A stretch of 64,000 bases of DNA from Cricetomys ansorgei. Lineage: Eukaryota; Chordata; Mammalia; Rodentia; Nesomyidae. Location of the stretch: positions 3,408,501-3,472,500 of the forward strand of contig JAMJFZ010000289.1 in the NCBI GenBank assembly GCA_026225945.1, written 5' to 3'. The position numbers and the translations under genes are program-made. The notes below the pieces were generated by a model that saw nothing but the letters and a program-made list of their open reading frames with translations, had not been told where the DNA came from and searched no databases. This document shows positions 24,205 through 36,089 of this stretch, in pieces. Position 1 is the stretch's first letter. Every line of letters starts with the position of its first letter.

Positions 24205-26095
24205 CTCCCATGTTTGTTTACTATATAGTAGATAAGTCCTTTGATGAATTATGACTTACATAGCATTGTCTCAACTTTCTCAACTGTGGTAGTTTATAAG
24301 TTAAAATAAAATCATAGGTCATCAGGAAGTGGTTTTACCATACTGTAAAATTTTTTAGCTATAGATTGTGAATTAAAATAATGATTTCAACAAATTAATT
24401 CAATGGTGATAACAACACTCATGATGTCATAAGAAGGCAGTTTTATGGGAATTAAAAACAAAAATCTGAAGTTAAATATGATAAAATAATCAGTTACGTA
24501 GAGCAATACTTACTGCATTGGATTATGAAAATAGTCAGAATATATTTTATGAAATTGTATGCAAAACTCTGTAATGTACAGATATTTTATGGATCAATAG
24601 CAATGCCATAATGATAAATGTTCTTAGATGTTCAATATGACATAGAAAGACTAATAATGTGCAATCAAAAAATGCAAATTTTATTTGCTTCAATGTCTTC
24701 TAAATTTTCCCTAAAGAGTGATGATAAATCACTGTATTGTACCATAGAAAGTTAACACAGAAAATGGTAAAAAACAACAAAAAAATGAATATTTTCCATA
24801 TAATATAACCATACTTAACAAAAATGGAGGTAATATTAATAATTTCTACTGCATTTATATTTTAAGTGAGTATAGCACAGATTCTAAATACAAGTTTGAA
24901 TATGAAAAGTCACTTATGTTATGCCACAGCCCTTTAAACAATCCCTTAAATGGGTGTTACAAATCATCTAAATTAAAATAATATTTTATTTAGAAATTGC
25001 ACTTTTCTTCACTTATGATACTTTTTTCAAAAAATACACTTATAAGCATCATGTAGTAACAGAATTACATAACTTTTTTAGAAACTGGCATAACAAATTT
25101 TACAAGATTGTAGGCAGTTATTATTCTTCCACATAGCAATATTTTTATATACTCCAAGGACATACAAGTCTTTAAAACTGAAAATAAAACCATGGTTTTC
25201 ATACTCACATGTTTTTCACATCAGTGAGAAAATAGAATCAATCATTTGGATTGATGTGTGTCTATCACTTCCTTAATCACATTCTCCTTTGTATGCATCT
25301 GTGCCTTCCTCACAAAAGAGAGAAATGTACCACAATCCATGCTGACAGATAAAATCCTTTAATCAAGTTTTATAAAAGCACTGGGAATGTTTAGAATGTT
25401 ATATCACTGTCATGTTTTGAGAAGACATTCTTTCTGAGTTGCCTATAGGGAGCTCCAAGCCTCTCTTTAATAATGTGAAACTGTAACACGGAAGCGTTAA
25501 AGCAGACACACAAACGTGTCAGCTAACTACATGAAAATGAGTGGAAGTATTGTTCCACATCATTCATGGGAACCAAGAGAGTGGCGATGGGATGAGAGAG
25601 TGGGAATACATACGTTTTTCAAAAAATAAAATTGATCCTTTTGTATGGAAAGTTTCATAAATGCACATTCACTTTGAAAATAAATTCCAAAGCCTATTGT
25701 AAAATGGTTTCAACTGTAAGTTGGATTAGAAGCTGATCCGTTTTTAATACTTTTCCAATGAAATCAGACAAGACTAGGAGTGACATATAGTACCAACTTG
25801 CTTTGGTATGGTGATAATGCTTTCTTCTGGAGATAAACATGGATTTATTTCTACTGTCTCTTCTTGATAAATTATATTTTCCTAGATATTAAAACTAACT
25901 GGGCATAAAGCTGTGGTTTTATGCTCTACTCTGTCTATATACTCATCAGTGACACAGGAGTAAAACTGTAAAGTAGGGATGAATTTTCCAAACTCCTTTA
26001 TAGCTAAAAACAGTGTATCTGTGACCTGGCAATTTAGAATATAGAGTCACATGGCATCACCTAAATACTGTCAGGGAGAGGATGTGATTATATAT
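24205..26095. other. Unique AT-rich block
   Basis: About 1.9 kb without a recognised transposon. The part at about 25,440-25,620 has a few CpGs ('taacacggaagcgttaaagc', 'caaacgtgtcagctaac') but no coding pattern. Confidence 0.5.
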
Positions 26096-26099
26096 AGAT

Positions 26100-27078
26100 A
26101 TGTGGGTAGCTACATCCTGCAACCCACTGCTCAGGAGAGAGAACAGCAACACATAAAACTCACTAATAGGGAAGTAAATGAGCCCATTTTAAATGTTCAT
26201 CAGAACAACAAGGACATTATTTTCATAAAAAATTTCTAGGAAGAATGCTCCTCATTACTAATCACAAAGAAAATGCAGATAAAAACACAATGCAATATCA
26301 CCTCACAGCTTTTTAAATGAACATAATTGAGAAAACAACAAATAGCGTGGTGATGCACGCCTTTAATCTCAGCATTCAGGAGGCAGAGGCAGGCAGATCT
26401 CTGTGAGTTCAAGGCCAGCCTGGTCTACAGAGTGAGATCCAGGACAGCCAGAGTTACAATAGAGAAACCCTGTCTCAAAAAAAACAGAACCAAATAAGCA
26501 AACAAAGAAAAAAAAAAGATAATAAAGATATATTGCAGACATTTGCAGTAGCCTAGCTCTATCTGAGCAGCACACCCACATGCTACTGCAATAAATGAAA
26601 ACGTTCTATATTGCTAGTGCAAAGGTACATTGGTAGAGAGTAGAGAGTACAGAACTGTAGAGAATTTCATCAAAATATTAAAATTAGAAGCACTATTCAA
26701 CTCGGTAATCCCTTTTCTAGATACTAGATATGCTAGAAAATACACATGTTTAAAAGTAGAAATTGAAGATAGTTAAAACTCAAAGATATATCTGCAACTT
26801 GATGTGATGTTTCTTCACAATAAAGAAGCTGTGTGTTCAGTAAATGGCTCAGAGAAGCAGGGAATTTGTTATATCCATGTGCAGCAGAGAGAGAGGTAGG
26901 GAGGGAGATAGAGAGAATGCTACCATTTTCAAACAACATGAATGAGCCTAGGAACATTACTGTAAGTTACCTACGTCAACTACAGACATACAGTGTATGA
27001 GACTAGTTACGAATGAAATGTCAAACACAAAGAATGAGGGAGCAGAATAGTGTTTGCTGAAAATGATTAAATTCTTGT
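26100..27078 (+). mobile_element. Old L1 3' end, sense, split by a B1
   Basis: 'gaagaatgctcctcattact', 'atgcagataaaaacacaatg' and 'caatatcacctcacagcttt' are the sense L1 passage near the end of ORF2. After the B1 it continues with 'aactcggtaatcccttttct' and, near the end, 'aacatgaatgagcctaggaa'. Divergence is high, so it is an old subfamily. The first 70 bp are less certain. Confidence 0.82.
26344..26520 (+). mobile_element. B1 SINE inserted in L1
   Basis: Full-length B1: 'gcgtggtgatgcacgccttt', 'gaggcagaggcaggcagatc', 'caaggccagcctggtctaca', 'agccagagttacaatagaga' and an A-rich tail. L1 sequence lies on both sides. I could not find an unambiguous target duplication. Confidence 0.96.
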
Positions 27079-27088
27079 CAAAAAGCAC

Positions 27089-27547
27089 TGTCTTAGTAAG
27101 GATTTCTATTTCTGTGGTAAAAACACCCTACCAAAAGCAACTTGAGCTGAAAAGGGTTTATTTCATCTTGTAATTCTCAGATCACAATCCGTCACTGAGG
27201 GAAATTGGGTAGGATATAAGGGAAATATAAAAAAATATAAGAGAAATCTCAGGCAGCAACTTGAGAAGCAGGAATATAGAAGCAGGAACAAGGGTCATAG
27301 CGGAACACTGCTTACTGGCTTACTCCTCATTGTTTGCTCAACCTTCTTTCTTTTATACCATATACTACTACTCACACAAGGGTAGCACTAACCCCTGTGG
27401 GATGGACTCACTCATGTCAATCATTAATCAAGGAAAGGCTCTGCATGCTTGCCTTATGGGTAGTATGGTGGGGGCATTCTCATAAAGTTCCCTTTTCCTT
27501 AATGACGCTAGCCGATGTCAAGTTGACATTAAAATCTATCCAGCACA
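27089..27547 (-). mobile_element. MaLR-like LTR, near full length (TGT...ACA family)
   Basis: Begins TGTCTTAGTAAGGATTTC and ends TCTATCCAGCACA. The interior includes 'gaaaagggtttatttcatct', 'aacactgcttactggcttac', 'tgtcaatcattaatcaagga' and 'gccgatgtcaagttgacatt'. This is a well-known rodent dispersed repeat; I assign it as MaLR-like from the TG...CA ends and the AATAAA-bearing sense strand seen in the copy at 61.5 kb. Class is inferred, presence is not. Frames of 74-82 codons inside are spurious. Confidence 0.78.
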
Positions 27548-27728
27548 TGGACACATTGCTAATTATATTTCTAAATGTTTAAATTACAACATGATGACTA
27601 TAGTTAAAAATACTTTGTCAATTACCTGAAATATGCCCAAAGTACACTTTTAATTTAAGAGTTCTTAAAACATACAGAGATGACAACATTGAATAGCAGT
27701 AGATTTAATGTTTAATTTGTACATGCTA

Positions 27729-27832
27729 GTGTGTATATATATATATATATATATACACACACATATATATATGTAATGCATATATATTACATATATGTGT
27801 AATATATGTATATATATATATTACAAAAATAT
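27729..27832. repeat. TA/TG compound microsatellite
   Basis: Alternating TATA, CACA and TATG units with several short inverted symmetries. Confidence 0.92.
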
Positions 27833-27835
27833 TTT

Positions 27836-28550
27836 ACTGTTTACCTATGCAATATATAATTTCCTCTTTCAACTATAGTTTCAATAAAATATAGTACTTA
27901 CTAGCCTTACTTTCATTAGCCTCCATTTTGTATGGGACAAAGGAAATTGTGGGAATATTTCTTATCTAAGCAGATGTAACTTTAATACTGCCTATGGACA
28001 AAAGTTGTATATCATAATTCTGTTTGAAGAGAACATTCACTAAATACTTATCCAATCAGAAGATTGACAGATAAGAAATAGCTTATAGGAAATGTTGCTC
28101 TTATATATTATTTTACAATAAGCTTATTTCCACACAATAAAAGAAGAGAAAACAATGCTGTCTGTGTTTGCAAATGTATCATGATTTAACACAATTAAAC
28201 TGGGAAAACTTCTTTCTATTATTTAGAATATGTCTCTTTGAGATTGATTTATCATATGCTGCTATTGACACAAAATTCTAACCCCTCATATTAATTAACT
28301 AGAAATATTTAGATAAGTTGGTGTACTGTTTGCTTTACATTGAAAATATGTTATCAAAATAAAATTTTCAATAGCCTTCCTCAAATATAAAATAAAAGAC
28401 AGATATTACACTCAATGCATTTTACATTTTAACAAACTCATTTATTTTCTTTGAAGCACCTAGAAGCACATAGAAAGCCTGGGAATTCTCATATCACTCT
28501 TTCAGGACTGATAATTAATGGGCCCATTAAGAACATCCATCTGCTCACTT
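27836..28550. other. Unique AT-rich sequence, nothing recognised
   Basis: No gene signature; the right end grades into the antisense L1 that follows. Confidence 0.4.
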
Positions 28551-28554
28551 TGCA

Positions 28555-29255
28555 TCATGATCTCCAGTTGTATCCTTCTGTCCTATCACTATTGTGTTTA
28601 TTCTTCATTGCATATGTAAAGCACATATTCTTTATTCCTTCCTCAATTTTTGGATTCTAAGCTAATTCTGTAATTTAGCTATTGTGAACAGTGCTACAGT
28701 AACATTAAAATGCAATTCTTTCTGAATATGTCAAGAGAGATCTGTGGCTCAATACTCAGAAATCTTGTAGGTTATAGCTGTACTGTGACTTGCCATGACA
28801 TGGTTAATCCTAAATTAACAGAGACTCACTTATCTCTGCCTCATGTGTACTGGGATTACAGGTGTGTGTCACTTGTCCTGGTTGCTTTTTAGTTTTGTTT
28901 TGCCCCGTCTTCTGTTTTTCTAAGAAACCTTCATGTTGAATTCTATGTAGCTGGGTTTGTTCACATTCCCAACAGGAATAGGTATGGAGGAAAGCTCCCT
29001 TCAGACTACACCTTACCAGCACTTGTCATTTTACTTCTTAATGCCTACCAATTTTAGTGAGGTAATGTTAAATCTCAACGTAGCTTTGATTTGTACTGAT
29101 TCACATTTTTGTGATACCTAGTAGAGTTTAATATTTTATTATGGTCATTGGCCCTTTATTGTATATCTTTTGTCATCTATTTTATTTCTTATTGTTTCCT
29201 TTCTAGGTCTTTGTATATTACAGTATCAATTCTCTCATAAAGTCAGTATCATGCT
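28555..29255 (-). mobile_element. Old L1 3' part, antisense
   Basis: 'tttagctattgtgaacagtg', 'cacattcccaacaggaatag', 'accttaccagcacttgtcat', 'tgatttgtactgattcacat' and 'tctaggtctttgtatattac' follow the antisense order of the L1 ORF2 3' end. A SINE fragment interrupts it near 28,815-28,880. Confidence 0.85.
28812..28882 (-). mobile_element. B1/B4-type SINE fragment, antisense
   Basis: 'tctctgcctcatgtgtactg' and 'ggattacaggtgtgtgtcac' match the antisense 5' half of a B1-like SINE embedded in L1. Confidence 0.7.
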
Positions 29256-29420
29256 TTCTCCCTTTTGTGGTTCTTAGATTTTATACATGATTATGAAAGT
29301 AAAAGTAAAACTCTTTGGGAGACAAAGAGAACCAACATGAAGAAGGGAAAACAAAGATAAATTGGGGTGCCTTGGGACAGATATTCAACCTACAGTATGA
29401 TCATGAATCAAAACTTAAAA

Positions 29421-29585
29421 TAGCCAGGCTGTGGTGGCGCATGCCTTTAATCCCAGCACTTGGGAGGCAGAGGCAGGCAGATCTCTGTGAGTTCAAGGCT
29501 AAACCTGGTCTACAGAGTTCCAGGACAGCCAGAGTTACAACAGAGAAACACTGTCTGGAAAAAAAAAAAAAAAAAAAACAGAAAA
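29421..29585 (+). mobile_element. B1 SINE, full length
   Basis: 'gtggtggcgcatgcctttaa', 'tcccagcacttgggaggcag', 'agccagagttacaacagaga' and a long A tail. Flanking aaaacttaaaa and aaaaccttaaaa look like a slightly diverged target duplication. A 130-codon frame (29315-29707) runs through it and is only a SINE read-through. Confidence 0.97.
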
Positions 29586-29589
29586 ATAA

Positions 29590-32500
29590 AACCTTAAAAC
29601 TGTTAACATTATTTTCCAAAACCAATGACAGTCTAGACTCATTAGGGGAAAAAAAATACATGTTTCATTTACTCTCTATTAAAATTTGCTTTCTTTTATT
29701 GTGCTGATGATAAACCTGAATGAAAAGCCTCTGAGATGTACTAACACATACACATATTTAAACATATAAGAAGGTGTAACTTCCTTTGTGGCATTATGTG
29801 ATCATCGTGTAAGGCCTATGGGAGAAATGTGTTTATAAACAGTAAGGGTTCTTTCACTACCAGACAAGTAATGAGACTCTTGATACATACTTGGAATAAC
29901 TTTAAAAGTTGTGATTTGGGGGCAAAGTTAGAGAGTAACTTGTGCCAACTTCCAAAACATGTTCAGATTTTTCTTTGAAGAGAGATGAACCAAAACCTGG
30001 GAAGAGTAAGTAAACCTCTCAGGGCATTTGCAAGGGTGCAGTGTTTTCTTTTCATGAGATAAAATCAGAATGACACTCAAATCCATGTCCTCAATAAAAA
30101 CAAAAATGCATTTTAGTTATTGACACCGAAAATACTGTGGGTAAGTTAAAGCATTAATTATTAGGACAGAATCATTCTACCCGAAGCCAATGAATGATTA
30201 GCCACAGCAGATGCTACACTGCTTTAAAATAATCCACAATACAAGAACCATGGAAGAAATCTAGCAGTTCTTTCTGAAGCCCCCAAGAGGCTTGCCCGCC
30301 AACCTATGTTCGGCTCTTTGACTCTGTGACCCTAACCTTTTACTGGCTTCTTAGTTTGGGGCCGTCAAAGAGTTAGGAAAGTTCATTTTGGGTATCTCTT
30401 TTAAAAAACAAATTTATCTATGAGCCAATAATACTTCGACATTTAACTTACTGAAAAGGTAACCAAAGATTCTGGAAAATTATGTTGCAATATGGCATTC
30501 ATTTCTCAAATGCAGAACTTCAATCAACACCTATAAAGAAGAGGAACCAATTAATCTGATGGATATTGTTTGTTTAAATGGCGATATTTCATCAGCATTC
30601 CTTTAAGTATCAATGTGAGTTTATTTGATACATTATATAATATAAGGATGCTCCAGTATATGAATTAAACTTAAAATGCATGGCAGCATTAGGAAATCTT
30701 AACTTAAAAAAACACCAACTTATGACAATATCCTAAGCACTTTCAATTTATATTTGCCAAGCGTTCTGTGATATATTTTTTTAATTATAAGGAAAAGTGA
30801 TCTCAGTTCATTTAATGTTTGATAGAATAATTTTATAAAAGAGAAGAGCTGTAAACCTTGAACTGAGGAATGCTTTTGTTAAACGATTATAGGACATACA
30901 TATCATTAAGTCTGAATCCTGGGATCACTAATGGGTAGATTTCTGACGTGTGTTAGCAGACTGGGCATGCTTCCTTTTGACTCTGCTAATTGCATCTGAT
31001 GAACACAGGAACAAAAGCTGCTAGGCTGGAAGGCATTGATGTCATGCAGTCAATCAGATATATACAAACCTGATGGGAGTTCTCTTCCCATAGCCTAGAG
31101 CCCTGAGGAGGTTCCAAGCAGCTGGTGCTCTATCAGAACCATGTGCCCCGTGGCTTAGCAAACAGAAATGTCCTGTAGCCAGCAAGACTTTCCTGCAGTT
31201 TTCTTGCTGGTATATTTTTGTTTATAACTGCCTGTTTTTATTGAGAAAGTGTGGCTAAATATCTACGGATGCAAAGCTATTGAGAATTGAGGAAACAGAA
31301 AAAAAAAAGTGCCCTTATTTCCTGGTATCCTGAACTTTGAGCAATGTTAATGGGAGCTGTGTGAGCATAAAAGAAATGCAAGGGCAGCAGGATTGCACCC
31401 TCAGTGGCTTCTAAAGTGTAACCTGAGGTGTGAGTTACTTTATAAGTTTGTTGAGTAGATTCAGAGGCTATTTCAGGGCTGAATACATTTACCATGTGGC
31501 TGTTCATTTATACCAGCTGTTTCCAATGAAGTTCTGCTACTATGAACCGAAGACTATTTTTGCTATTTAAATAGTTCTCTTTCATTCAGAATTGAGTTTT
31601 TCACTGTGGCAAAGAGCTTCCTTGAGGAAACTTGTGCAAGGATATAAAGGAGTGCAGCTACAATTCGGTATCACATGGCTTAGGTGAAAGAACACCCTGA
31701 GATGCTGAAAGTGGTGGACTCTAACCCTTCTATAAATGCCAGAATATTTTCATATAACCCATCCCATACATTTCAGCCAGCCTCAGGTTACCTGTAATTC
31801 CTAAGACAACAAAATAATTCTCTGAACGGTTTTTATAGTATACTGTGTACAGAATAAAACAAAAGAAGACAGGAGGTGATTTAGTACAGACTATACAAAT
31901 GAATACTTTCAACTTTTAATTGGCAGGAAACATAGATACAGACGCTATGAATAGAGAAGCTCAACTCCACAATTTCTGGTGACTATTTGTACACATCTTC
32001 AAATAAATATAATCAATAGGTGGCAACACATGTAATGAGAATTGGGACTAAAAAAAACCAGAATTGGTCATTGATATGTTCTTTAAAAAAAAAAAAATCA
32101 CTTACCATTCAATTAATCTGTTGTTTTTAAGTGCACAGTGATGCAAAATAATTTCATTGTATTTCTTTAGCAAAGGTTATAAACATGAGCAATAAAGCAC
32201 TTTACGAAAGAGAAAAAGTATAGAAAAGTATTTCTAGTTCCATATTATCCATCATCACCACCATTATTCCTTACTGCAGTCATCATTGTCACCATCGTAA
32301 CTATCAGCATCAGCATCATTTCTGTCATCCTCTCAGATGATGTCGACCATCAGTGTCCTCTCCCTCCTCACTGACCCCCCTGCCGTGGTCATCTCGCTCA
32401 TTTATTCTTCTAGGTATGATGTAAGAGGACATTTAAATGAGCAGCAGCAACAACAGTCATACTTTGTGAGGAAGAACCTCCTTTATATTTTGCTAATGTT

Positions 32501-33310
32501 TATTGTAATACTAAATATGAAGACAGTATTTAGGTTTCTATCAGGGTTTTAACTATTAGCAAAAAACGGAAATATAAATCAAGACTATAAAAGTGAGGAT
32601 TGCACACGAAAAAGAAATATCAGTATCCTCCTTAATAAATACTAGTATACTGTTTGGGGTAAAGGTGCAGGAAAGTCATGAGAGATTCTAGGACAGTTAT
32701 GTGCAACTTTAGTGCATACAGCTCTTCTTGCACAGGGCGTTGATTAACTAGTCAAAGAATTCATTGCTGTGAGGCTATGTTTAGAGTCTTCTTCTCTTTA
32801 GCCACTTTCTTTAATCTCTGTGAGGATGTTTCTTGTGTTGCATTGTGTTAGAATATACATTCTCTTTCGCTCTCTCATACCTATATCTAGCCTCCTTAAG
32901 TCACTGGTTCTTTCTCTTTCTTTGGAAAATCCAAGTATTTGCTATTTTATTAGAAAGTACTACATTCTTAGGTAGGACATATTTTTTTGGAAAGGCTTTC
33001 TACAAAGAGACTCAGAGAAAATGTCTTGCAGATACCAGTAAGGTAATCTCTGCATCTATAATTTGAAGTGAATATACAAACATGGATATGAAGGTAGAAA
33101 TTAGTATAACCATAGCTGCTCCAAATTTGCTATTGTGTACTTAGTAAAAGAATTCTTTCTTTCCATCAATTCTCCAGTAATTTTAGAGATTTAACTCTAC
33201 ATCTCTCAATCTAAATTTGTACACTCAAATTATATTAACATTGGCTCTCTAATCTTAAAAAAGACAACTCTAAATAATTAAATAGAAAGAATTCTATTTA
33301 TAAATTATTT
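29590..33310. other. Long unique block
   Basis: About 3.7 kb with no transposon recognised. The stretch at about 30,150-31,250 is less repetitive and slightly richer in GC than its surroundings. A degenerate ATC/ACC tract lies at 32,248-32,340. Frames reach only 77 codons. Confidence 0.5.
32248..32340. repeat. Degenerate (ATC/ACC) trinucleotide repeat
   Basis: 'catcatcaccaccattattc' to 'tcagcatcagcatcatttct': an old trinucleotide array broken by substitutions. Confidence 0.85.
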
Positions 33311-33329
33311 TATTTCACTTATTTATTTA

Positions 33330-33495
33330 TTGCTTTATGGTAAAGTTAGTGTGTATGTAGGTGTGGTATGCATGTACTAGGCACCTTCACGGAATTTAGA
33401 AGACAATTTGAGACTCGGTTTTCTCCTACTTGGGATTGAACTGAGGTCACAAGTCAGATCTTTCAGTAAGTACATTTACCTGTTGACACATTTTA
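33330..33495 (-). mobile_element. B3/RSINE-type SINE, antisense, diverged
   Basis: 'ttctcctacttgggattgaa', 'ctgaggtcacaagtcagatc' and 'taagtacatttacctgttga' match the antisense tRNA-like half of a B3-related SINE; the left half is a degraded GT-rich stretch. Confidence 0.62.
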
Positions 33496-33499
33496 ACAG

Positions 33500-34700
33500 T
33501 CTCCAATAATTTCACTTAGGTGACACATGCAACCATCATGCAGATAATAATTCTATTATGTGTTGTGACATTCTATTTGCCAGAACATTGCTTCAAATGC
33601 AAGAGTTGGACATTCAGAGTAGCTGTCTCTATGCTATATTGTTGCTTCCCTTCTTATTATATTATATTATATGGTCCTTGCAGAGGTGTCTAGATCTTTA
33701 CAGGCCAAAGAAACAGGGAAAGTCTCAAACAGTGTAGTCCAGGCATATTACCTCTAACTTCTAAGCTACAAAGCTTCATTACCTTCACTAATAATAGATT
33801 CTATTTCTGGAATGAGAGTCATCAGAACTTTACTTTTCAAAGAAACTAGTGCTAGATTTGCATCCACTGGAGTTTTCGATAAATAGTAAATGACAAAGCT
33901 CAGACGAGTAATTAACATTAGGCTAAATTTGGGATGCAAGACATGCTAATTTTCTCAAGCAACTCCAACATTCTTTCTGAATCTTTGTCCTCAGAGATCT
34001 AGACTGTTGAAAAGTGACAAATGACAAGAAAAGACCAAAGATGCTTCATTCTTCAGCCAAACACATTTGCATTTTCACAGTGGGTTTTCTTCTTCTGTGA
34101 CTCTTCTTCCTGTCATCTCTCATAATGCTACTCTTTGGTATATGCTATGGATAATCTTTGGCTGCCTATGTCTTAGTAAATTTTCAATTTTCAAAATATA
34201 TGAATAAAATATAAATAACAAATAACATATGAATAGCAGAAATGAAATCTCTACATTTTAGAAATAATTAGCTGATAACTAGATGCTCACAATATCTTGT
34301 TTTTATAGGTGTGACTTCTGACTTTCTTCTTTTTAAATGTATTAAACTGCCCCTCATGCAATTTGTTAGGTGAACATATCTCTAAAGGAGGATCAATAAG
34401 AAGTTAGGAGATGGAAGACTGAGGATTAGACACATAGAAATTTTCTACATCTCCTAAAGGCAGAAACAAAACAAGGGACTTTGGTTGCAGGAAGATGTAG
34501 ATGACTTAAAGGACACTAGACTGTAACATTAGCTAGTAAACAGAGACCAGATAAAATCCAGAAATCTTGAACTTCAGACAGGGGAAAAAAAGGAATACAA
34601 CTGCAGAGGAATAGTCCTGTGTGAAAGCTAGGAAGGGTCAATATTCCAGGGGATTATATGAAAGAATCTCATTTAGAGGCCTGTGTGGTCCATAAGTAAT
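33500..34700. other. Unique AT-rich sequence
   Basis: No gene or transposon recognised; a short TATTA repeat lies at about 33,654-33,672. Confidence 0.45.
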
Positions 34701-34704
34701 GTAG

Positions 34705-35458
34705 AAAGAATGTTTAAAATGTTGGTACACACCTTTAACCCCAGTATTCAGAAAGCAGTGGTGGTCCATGCCTTTAATACCTAAGACAGAAACATATTGT
34801 GGAAGCAGACAGGAAGCAGACCTCAGAAGTCAGTGTCAGATTGACAATGACAAAGTAACTAATCAGAGGAAAAGTGAGTCAAAATGAGAACATGCTCAAC
34901 TCTTACTAGAGAAAGGTGAGCATTCAGCTAAAAAACCAGAAATCAATTATAGAGGCTATATGAAAAAGTCAGTTACAGAAGAGTCAGTTAGAGCTGGCAC
35001 TATGAGATAAGCAGTATGAAGCAGGTAGGCTGCAGGAGAGACACAGAGGCAACTAACAGCAAGAATCAGTTTGAAGCCTCACAGAACAGCTCAGTCAGAG
35101 AAGTTGCAGAAGTCATCCAGAGTCAGTCAAAGTCAGAGGAGTTCAGTCAGAAACTCCTAAATTTGTAGGCAATAAGCAGGCTCAGAAGATCACTCTAAAC
35201 CAGTCAGTTTGGAGAAGAATTTGAGTCAGTCCATGTAAGAGAGTTGAATCAGCCAACCAGAAGAGTCTGTTGAGTTCAGAACAGCTCTGAGTTCAGAAGG
35301 AGCTGGTCAAAGTGAGTCAGTCAGCAGTAAGTCTCAGAGGCTTAAACCTTCCACATCTAGACATAAGATTAGATTGTATGGAGGCTGAAACTCTCCAGGA
35401 CTGGGGACTGAATTAGCCAAGGAATAAACTGCCTTTTGCTCTGAATCTACATCTACAT
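34705..35458 (+). mobile_element. AGTCAG-rich LTR-like element, copy 2 (longest)
   Basis: A SINE-like module ('cacctttaaccccagtattc', 'tggtccatgcctttaatacc') is followed by about 600 bp dense in AGTCAG/GTCAGT words: 'gaagagtcagttagagctgg', 'ctgagttcagaaggagctgg', 'gtgagtcagtcagcagtaag'. Near the end are 'aattagccaaggaataaact' and 'ctgaatctacatctaca'. AATAAA at 35,423-35,428 suggests an LTR 3' part. It shares ordered words with the other three copies. No TG...CA boundary or target duplication was found. Confidence 0.75.
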
Positions 35459-35464
35459 TTGTCA

Positions 35465-35678
35465 ACATTGTTTATGAGACAGAATCTCTTATTCATCTGT
35501 TTCTCCAGTAGGTTATACTGTTTCACAAGCAAGTCCTGCAAATTCACCCATCTCTGTTTCCATACTGCTGGGATTACCACCATGCTTAGCTCTTTTGCCT
35601 TGGTTCTGGACATTGAGCTGAAGTCTTCATGTATAATAACAAAGACTCTGTTGACTGAGCTATTTCCTGTGCCTTAAT
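35465..35678 (-). mobile_element. B4/RSINE-type SINE, antisense
   Basis: B1-like half ('tgagacagaatctcttattc', 'atactgctgggattaccacc') followed by an ID-like half ('ggttctggacattgagctga', 'gttgactgagctatttcctg') in antisense order. It begins directly after the LTR-like element. Confidence 0.8.
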
Positions 35679-35749
35679 ATTAGTTTTAAACTATTATATT
35701 GTCTAGGTTAGGTATTAATTACAATTGATGCTATTAAGAAATTAATATT

Positions 35750-35908
35750 TGTCCCCTATTATCTTCTAAGTTGATATTGAAATCCTACTGCCCAATAGGG
35801 TAGTATTTGGAAGTATTTGAAAATTAATCCATTTGAGTAATATAAAAATTAATTCATGAGGATATAATTCTCATGAGTGAGACTAGAACAATTATAAAAA
35901 GAGAAAAA
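35750..35908 (+). mobile_element. MaLR (MLT1/MST-type) LTR fragment
   Basis: 'gatattgaaatcctactgcc', 'gtagtatttggaagtatttg', 'ttaattcatgaggatataat' and 'ctcatgagtgagactagaac' reproduce the sense order of old mammalian MaLR LTRs. The B1 at 35,909 abuts its right end. Confidence 0.68.
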
Positions 35909-36088
35909 GCTGGGCTGTGACAGCACATGCCTTTAATCCCAGCACTTGGGAGGCAGAGGCAGGCAAATATCTATGAGTTTGAGGCCAACCTGGTCTACAG
36001 AGTAAGTTCCAGAACAGCCAGAGTTTCAACAAGGAAAACCCTGTATTGAAAAACAAAACGAGACAAACAAACAAACAAACAAACAAAA
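35909..36088 (+). mobile_element. B1 SINE with (CAAA)n tail
   Basis: 'gctgggctgtgacagcacat', 'cccagcacttgggaggcaga', 'gaacagccagagtttcaaca' and a tail of CAAA repeats at 36,062-36,086. Confidence 0.95.
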
Positions 36089-36089
36089 A

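Noticed and set aside
29315..29707. 130-codon plus-strand frame as a gene
   Set aside because: It is a read-through of a full-length B1 including its poly-A tail (lysine run).
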